Part shown: one piece after another, positions 6,373 to 9,174 of the stretch
How the letters are laid out: each line of letters begins with the position of its first letter
How positions within the stretch are numbered: position 1 is the first letter of the stretch
NCBI GenBank assembly: GCA_017506845.1
Contig: JAFVMP010000035.1
Location: forward strand, 1-9,174
Source of the DNA: Campylobacter sp.
GTDB lineage: Bacteria > Campylobacterota > Campylobacteria > Campylobacterales > Campylobacteraceae
DNA length: 9,174 nucleotides
Direction: 5' to 3'
Translations under genes and position numbers: made by a program
Notes under the pieces: generated by a model
Databases searched by the model: none
Told to the model about the DNA's origin: nothing
The model's input: the letters and a program-made list of their open reading frames with translations, nothing else

Positions 6373-7587
6373 TTACGGCGTGATCATCTGGCTTGGGCTA
6401 CCATTTACACTATGATAGATTGTGGTTTTGTATTTATATGCTTTTAGTTTTAGTAGTTTGCTTTGCAAATTTGGCTGAGTAGATGGAGCAAACCAAGCAT
6501 TATTAGTAATTGCTATCATAAATTTAGGTTTATCAACAAACAACTCATCACGAGTCGCTTCATAGCATATAGCATTTCTAATCTTAACCCCATCTATCTC
6601 ATAATCACTTACGCTATTAGCATGGCTATAATCTACGGCTGAATCAAAAAATATTTTATTTATTAAATTTTTAATAAAATTTGGAAGTGGTATCTCTTCG
6701 CCAAAGGGTACTAAGATTAGTTTATCTAATCTTTTTACCTCTCCTTTATCAAATAGATAGGTTGAATTATATATCTTATTATCATTAGTTCCTAAAGCTC
6801 CAGCTACGATGGCGATTTGATATGATTTTTGCTTTAAAACGCTAAGTAAAATTTCACTATGATCTAAAAATAGTGGAAATGAACTCTCAGGTAAAACCAC
6901 AATTCTAGAGCCATCGCTTATAGCTTGATCGATCATATCAAGGTTATTTTTTACAATTTTATCTTTTGTAGAGCGCTCCCAGATTTTATCTTGACTAATA
7001 TTTGTGCTAATAAGTGAGATATCAAAAGGAAGGCTTTTAGGCTCAGTTTTATAGTTGTAATTAATCGCTAAAGAGCAAATAAGCAATGAGATACCAAAAT
7101 ATATATTAAATTTAATAGCTATAATTATAGATATAAGCACCAAAGCAAGAGTATAAATAGATGGGATAAAAAATGTATCAACAAATATTAACTCGAAATT
7201 TAACCAATCAAAACCAAAAGGTGCAATATAACTAGCAAAAAGTAGAAAAATAGCCTTAATATAGATATTTTCTAGCCATCCAGCAGCCAAAAATATAAAT
7301 CCATAAATCAGGCAAATTCCTAAAATTTCAATAGGAATAAGATAGGTAAAATTGTAATAAATCAAACTAAAACTAATCCAGTAAAACCAAAATAATCCAG
7401 TAAAAACTCCACTCCAAAACCAAATTTGCCTACTACTTTTAAGAAGAAAATAAAAGCCAAAAATAGCACTAATAAGAGATAAATTTGCTATATATTCTAA
7501 ATTTAATATATCTAAAAAGATAAAAAGTGATAGCAAAATAGAGATTATAAAGCCGTTTATTATAAATTTTAATGTAAAATAATCCAC
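6373..7587 (-). CDS. lnt: Apolipoprotein N-acyltransferase Lnt
   Basis: Lnt adds the third acyl chain to the N-terminal cysteine of lipoproteins on the periplasmic face of the inner membrane. The N-terminal half has about six to eight membrane segments; the C-terminal half is a nitrilase-type domain. The catalytic triad is present: Glu in VVLPESSFP, Lys in DKLILVPFGEE and Cys in NAICYEA (residues 234, 289 and 341 from the start chosen). NISQDKIWER matches the family's N-I-P-Q...W region and TNNAWF its SNDAWF motif. I place the start at GTG 7587, giving 404 residues. The frame continues upstream to an ATG at 7665, but that would run through the yajC start and its ribosome site. No ATG occurs between 7638 and the nitrilase domain. 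The C. jejuni enzyme is likewise shorter than the roughly 510-residue E. coli one, as I recall. The function is solid; the exact start is less so. Confidence 0.9.
   Translation of the reverse strand: MDYFTLKFIINGFIISILLSLFIFLDILNLEYIANLSLISAIFGFYFLLKSSRQIWFWSGVFTGLFWFYWISFSLIYYNFTYLIPIEILGICLIYGFIFLAAGWLENIYIKAIFLLFASYIAPFGFDWLNFELIFVDTFFIPSIYTLALVLISIIIAIKFNIYFGISLLICSLAINYNYKTEPKSLPFDISLISTNISQDKIWERSTKDKIVKNNLDMIDQAISDGSRIVVLPESSFPLFLDHSEILLSVLKQKSYQIAIVAGALGTNDNKIYNSTYLFDKGEVKRLDKLILVPFGEEIPLPNFIKNLINKIFFDSAVDYSHANSVSDYEIDGVKIRNAICYEATRDELFVDKPKFMIAITNNAWFAPSTQPNLQSKLLKLKAYKYKTTIYHSVNGSPSQMITP
7561..7580 (+). promoter_or_regulatory. Candidate yajC promoter inside the start of lnt
   Basis: Two sigma-70-like -10 boxes face yajC: TATAAA (7561-7566) and TAAAAT (7575-7580). 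They would give leaders of roughly 38 and 24 bases before the yajC ATG. Both lie within the first codons of the divergent lnt gene, because only 23 bases separate the two start codons. No obvious -35 box is seen. AT-richness makes chance matches likely, so this is a candidate only. Confidence 0.35.
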
Positions 7588-7600
7588 TAATTTTTTCTTA

Positions 7601-7605
7601 AAGGA
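7601..7605 (+). promoter_or_regulatory. Ribosome binding site of yajC
   Basis: AAGGA lies five bases before the yajC ATG at 7611. It confirms the yajC start and therefore argues that lnt does not begin upstream of this point. Confidence 0.8.
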
Positions 7606-7610
7606 TCCAC

Positions 7611-7901
7611 ATGGCAGAGAATTCGATGCTAACTTCATTATTACCTCTTGTTGTATTGTTTGCAATATTCTATTTTTTAGTTATTAGACCGCAACAAAAA
7701 CAGCAACGCGAGCATAAAAATATGCTAGCAAATCTCCAAAAAGGCGATAAAATCGTTACAAATGGAGGATTAGTATGTGAGGTCATCAAACCAGAAGATG
7801 ATTTTATCAAAGTTAAACTTAATGATGACGTAATTGTTCGCATTGATAGAAATTTTGTCGCTAAAAAATTAGACAAAATAGAGTCAAGTGATGAGAAGTA
7901 G
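7611..7901 (+). CDS. yajC: Preprotein translocase accessory subunit YajC
   Basis: YajC is a small single-span inner-membrane protein that associates with SecDF and SecYEG. Its 96 residues show the standard layout: a short N-terminus, one membrane segment (about 7-25) ending in the hallmark FYFLVIRPQQKQQREHKNML (20-39), then a small cytoplasmic domain with LQKGDKIVTNGGLVCEV (42-58). A charged tail follows. The gene has a good ribosome site and overlaps secD by 11 bases, the usual yajC-secD-secF order. It is divergent from lnt, as I recall for C. jejuni. Confidence 0.96.
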   Translation: MAENSMLTSLLPLVVLFAIFYFLVIRPQQKQQREHKNMLANLQKGDKIVTNGGLVCEVIKPEDDFIKVKLNDDVIVRIDRNFVAKKLDKIESSDEK

Positions 7902-9174
7902 GATAACTTATAGGCTTATAATTTTTATTCTTGCTTTGGTGTTTGGCATCTTTTTTTCGATGCCAAGCTTTACTGGTAGCCAAAATGGTCAAAAAGTAAG
8001 CCTAGGATTAGATCTGCAAGGTGGTCTATATATGCTCTTAAGCGTTCAAACAGACGCTGCAATAACCTCTAAAATCAAATCAATAGCCTCAGCTATAAAA
8101 TATGATACTGATAAAAATGATATCTTAGTAGATAGATTAAAAGCTGATGAGAGCGGGATTAGTATAGCTCTTTTAGATAGTGATGATGCTAAGAAATTAG
8201 ATGAAATTCTATCTAAAACTACTGGCATAGAGGTGCAAAAAAATGAGTTAAATTATAGAATTTTACTGACTCCACAAGAGAAAATTGATACTGCTAAATA
8301 TGCTGTAGATCAAGCTGTAGAGACTATTAGAAATCGTCTAGATCAGTTTGGTTTGGCTGAGCCTACGGTTATTAAACAAGGCGAAGATAAAATCTTAGTA
8401 GAGCTTCCAGGTATTAAAAGTTCAGCTGATGAACAAAGAGCTATGGATTTAATAGCTAAATCAGCTCATCTTCAACTCATGGCAGTTGATGAAAAGCGTC
8501 AAGATATGGCTCAAACTATGAATGATGATGAAGCGTCTGCATATGGTGATCTGCTTTTAAGCGATGCTAGAAACCCAAGATATAAGTATTTAGTAAATGA
8601 AATTCCAGTTTTAGATGGAAGTATGCTAGTAGATGCTAGAGTGGCATTTGATAATCAAACAAATACTCCAATTATTAATTTTACACTTAATGCTCAAGGC
8701 GCTTCTATATTTGCTGATTTTACCGGTGCTAATGTAGGCAAACGCTTAGCTATCGTGCTTGATGATAGAGTGTATTCAGCTCCCTCTATCAATGAAAGAA
8801 TTGGTGGCGGAAGCGGTCAGATAAGTGGCGGATTTAGCGTAGAAGAGGCTCGTGATATTGCTATTGCTTTAAGAAGTGGGGCACTGATTGCACCTGTAAA
8901 TTTAGAAGAGAAAAGAAGTATTGGTCCTAGTCTTGGTCAGCAAAGTATTGACCAAAGTATGGTAGCGCTTGCTATTGGTGCTATTTTGGTTGTGCTATTT
9001 ATGATTTTGGTTTATGGACTGGCTGGAATTTTAGCAAATATCGCTTTGGTAGTAAATATATTAATACTTATTGCTGTTATGGCGTTATTTGGTGCTACAC
9101 TTACCCTGCCTGGTATGGCTGGTATTTTGCTTACTATAGGTATGGCTGTGGATGCCAATGTTATCATTAATGAG
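7891..9174 (+). CDS. secD: Protein translocase subunit SecD, 3' end outside window
   Basis: SecD, with SecF, uses the proton gradient to pull exported proteins through on the periplasmic side. The first 428 codons are present and open to the window edge, and about 100 more are expected. Features: membrane segment 1 (about 8-25), LGLDLQGGLYMLL (38-50), the periplasmic P1 domain with AVDQAVETIRNRLDQFGLAE (138-157) and ILVELPGI (168-175), and a second conserved block with GKRLAIVLDDRVYSAP (283-298) and RDIAIALRSGALIAPV (321-336). Next come RSIGPSLGQQSI (342-353) and membrane segments from about 357 on. The window stops inside MAVDANVIINE, whose Asp421 corresponds to the family's conserved proton-pathway aspartate. 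ATG 7891 is chosen; an in-frame GTG lies one codon earlier. No strong ribosome site is seen, so translation is probably coupled to yajC through the 11-base overlap. secF probably follows outside the window. Confidence 0.96.
   Translation, partial: MRSRITYRLIIFILALVFGIFFSMPSFTGSQNGQKVSLGLDLQGGLYMLLSVQTDAAITSKIKSIASAIKYDTDKNDILVDRLKADESGISIALLDSDDAKKLDEILSKTTGIEVQKNELNYRILLTPQEKIDTAKYAVDQAVETIRNRLDQFGLAEPTVIKQGEDKILVELPGIKSSADEQRAMDLIAKSAHLQLMAVDEKRQDMAQTMNDDEASAYGDLLLSDARNPRYKYLVNEIPVLDGSMLVDARVAFDNQTNTPIINFTLNAQGASIFADFTGANVGKRLAIVLDDRVYSAPSINERIGGGSGQISGGFSVEEARDIAIALRSGALIAPVNLEEKRSIGPSLGQQSIDQSMVALAIGAILVVLFMILVYGLAGILANIALVVNILILIAVMALFGATLTLPGMAGILLTIGMAVDANVIINE

Noticed and set aside
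7588..7665. N-terminal extension of Lnt to the ATG at 7665 or 7638.
   Set aside because: It would overlap the yajC ribosome site and first codons on the other strand, and the extra residues do not resemble a Lnt N-terminus.
7670..7876. Minus-strand reading frame of 68 codons opposite yajC.
   Set aside because: It is a shadow of yajC, which has clear family motifs, a ribosome site and conserved gene order. The antisense product resembles nothing I know.
8046..8228. Minus-strand reading frame of 60 codons opposite secD.
   Set aside because: It lies wholly inside the secD coding region, whose frame is continuous and has clear SecD motifs.
1..9174. A defence system, mobile element or novel operon.
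   Set aside because: Every long reading frame is accounted for by a housekeeping or envelope gene except one barrel protein. No integrase, transposase, toxin-antitoxin pair or repeat array was seen.

Overview
The window is a compact, AT-rich bacterial chromosome segment. It looks like Campylobacter or a close relative (Campylobacterota). Three things point there: the sequence style of the proteins, a secA gene followed directly by a LolC/E-type permease gene, and lnt facing yajC-secD. As I recall, the last arrangement also occurs in C. jejuni. I cannot name the species. All genes look like ordinary chromosomal genes. I see no transposase, phage gene, integrase, tRNA, rRNA or CRISPR array.

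Layout: (1) Positions 1-5517 hold six plus-strand genes with almost no spacing: the 3' part of secA, a lipoprotein-release permease (LolC/E/F type), then livH, livM, livG and livF, the membrane and ATPase parts of a branched-chain amino acid ABC importer. Junctions are a 1-base overlap (secA/lol), a 58-base gap (lol/livH), direct abutment (livH/livM) and two ATGA overlaps (livM/livG/livF). (2) A hairpin at 5561-5578 separates livF from a convergent minus-strand gene for a small, probably eight-stranded outer-membrane barrel (5585-6226). (3) A 146-base AT-rich gap holds that gene's promoter region and a likely terminator for the next minus-strand gene, lnt (6373-7587). (4) lnt is divergent from yajC (7611-7901), which overlaps secD (7891 to the window end, incomplete). 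The lnt and yajC start codons are only 23 bases apart.

Most genes serve the cell envelope. SecA drives export through SecYEG, and YajC and SecD belong to its accessory complex. Lnt completes lipoprotein acylation, and the Lol-type permease releases mature lipoproteins towards the outer membrane, where the small barrel protein would sit. The liv genes are the metabolic exception, and no periplasmic binding protein gene lies beside them here.

I found no convincing undescribed system. The points most worth checking are the binding-protein-less liv cluster, altered signature motifs in LivM, the unassigned barrel protein, and the tightly packed lnt/yajC start region, where lnt appears to begin with GTG.
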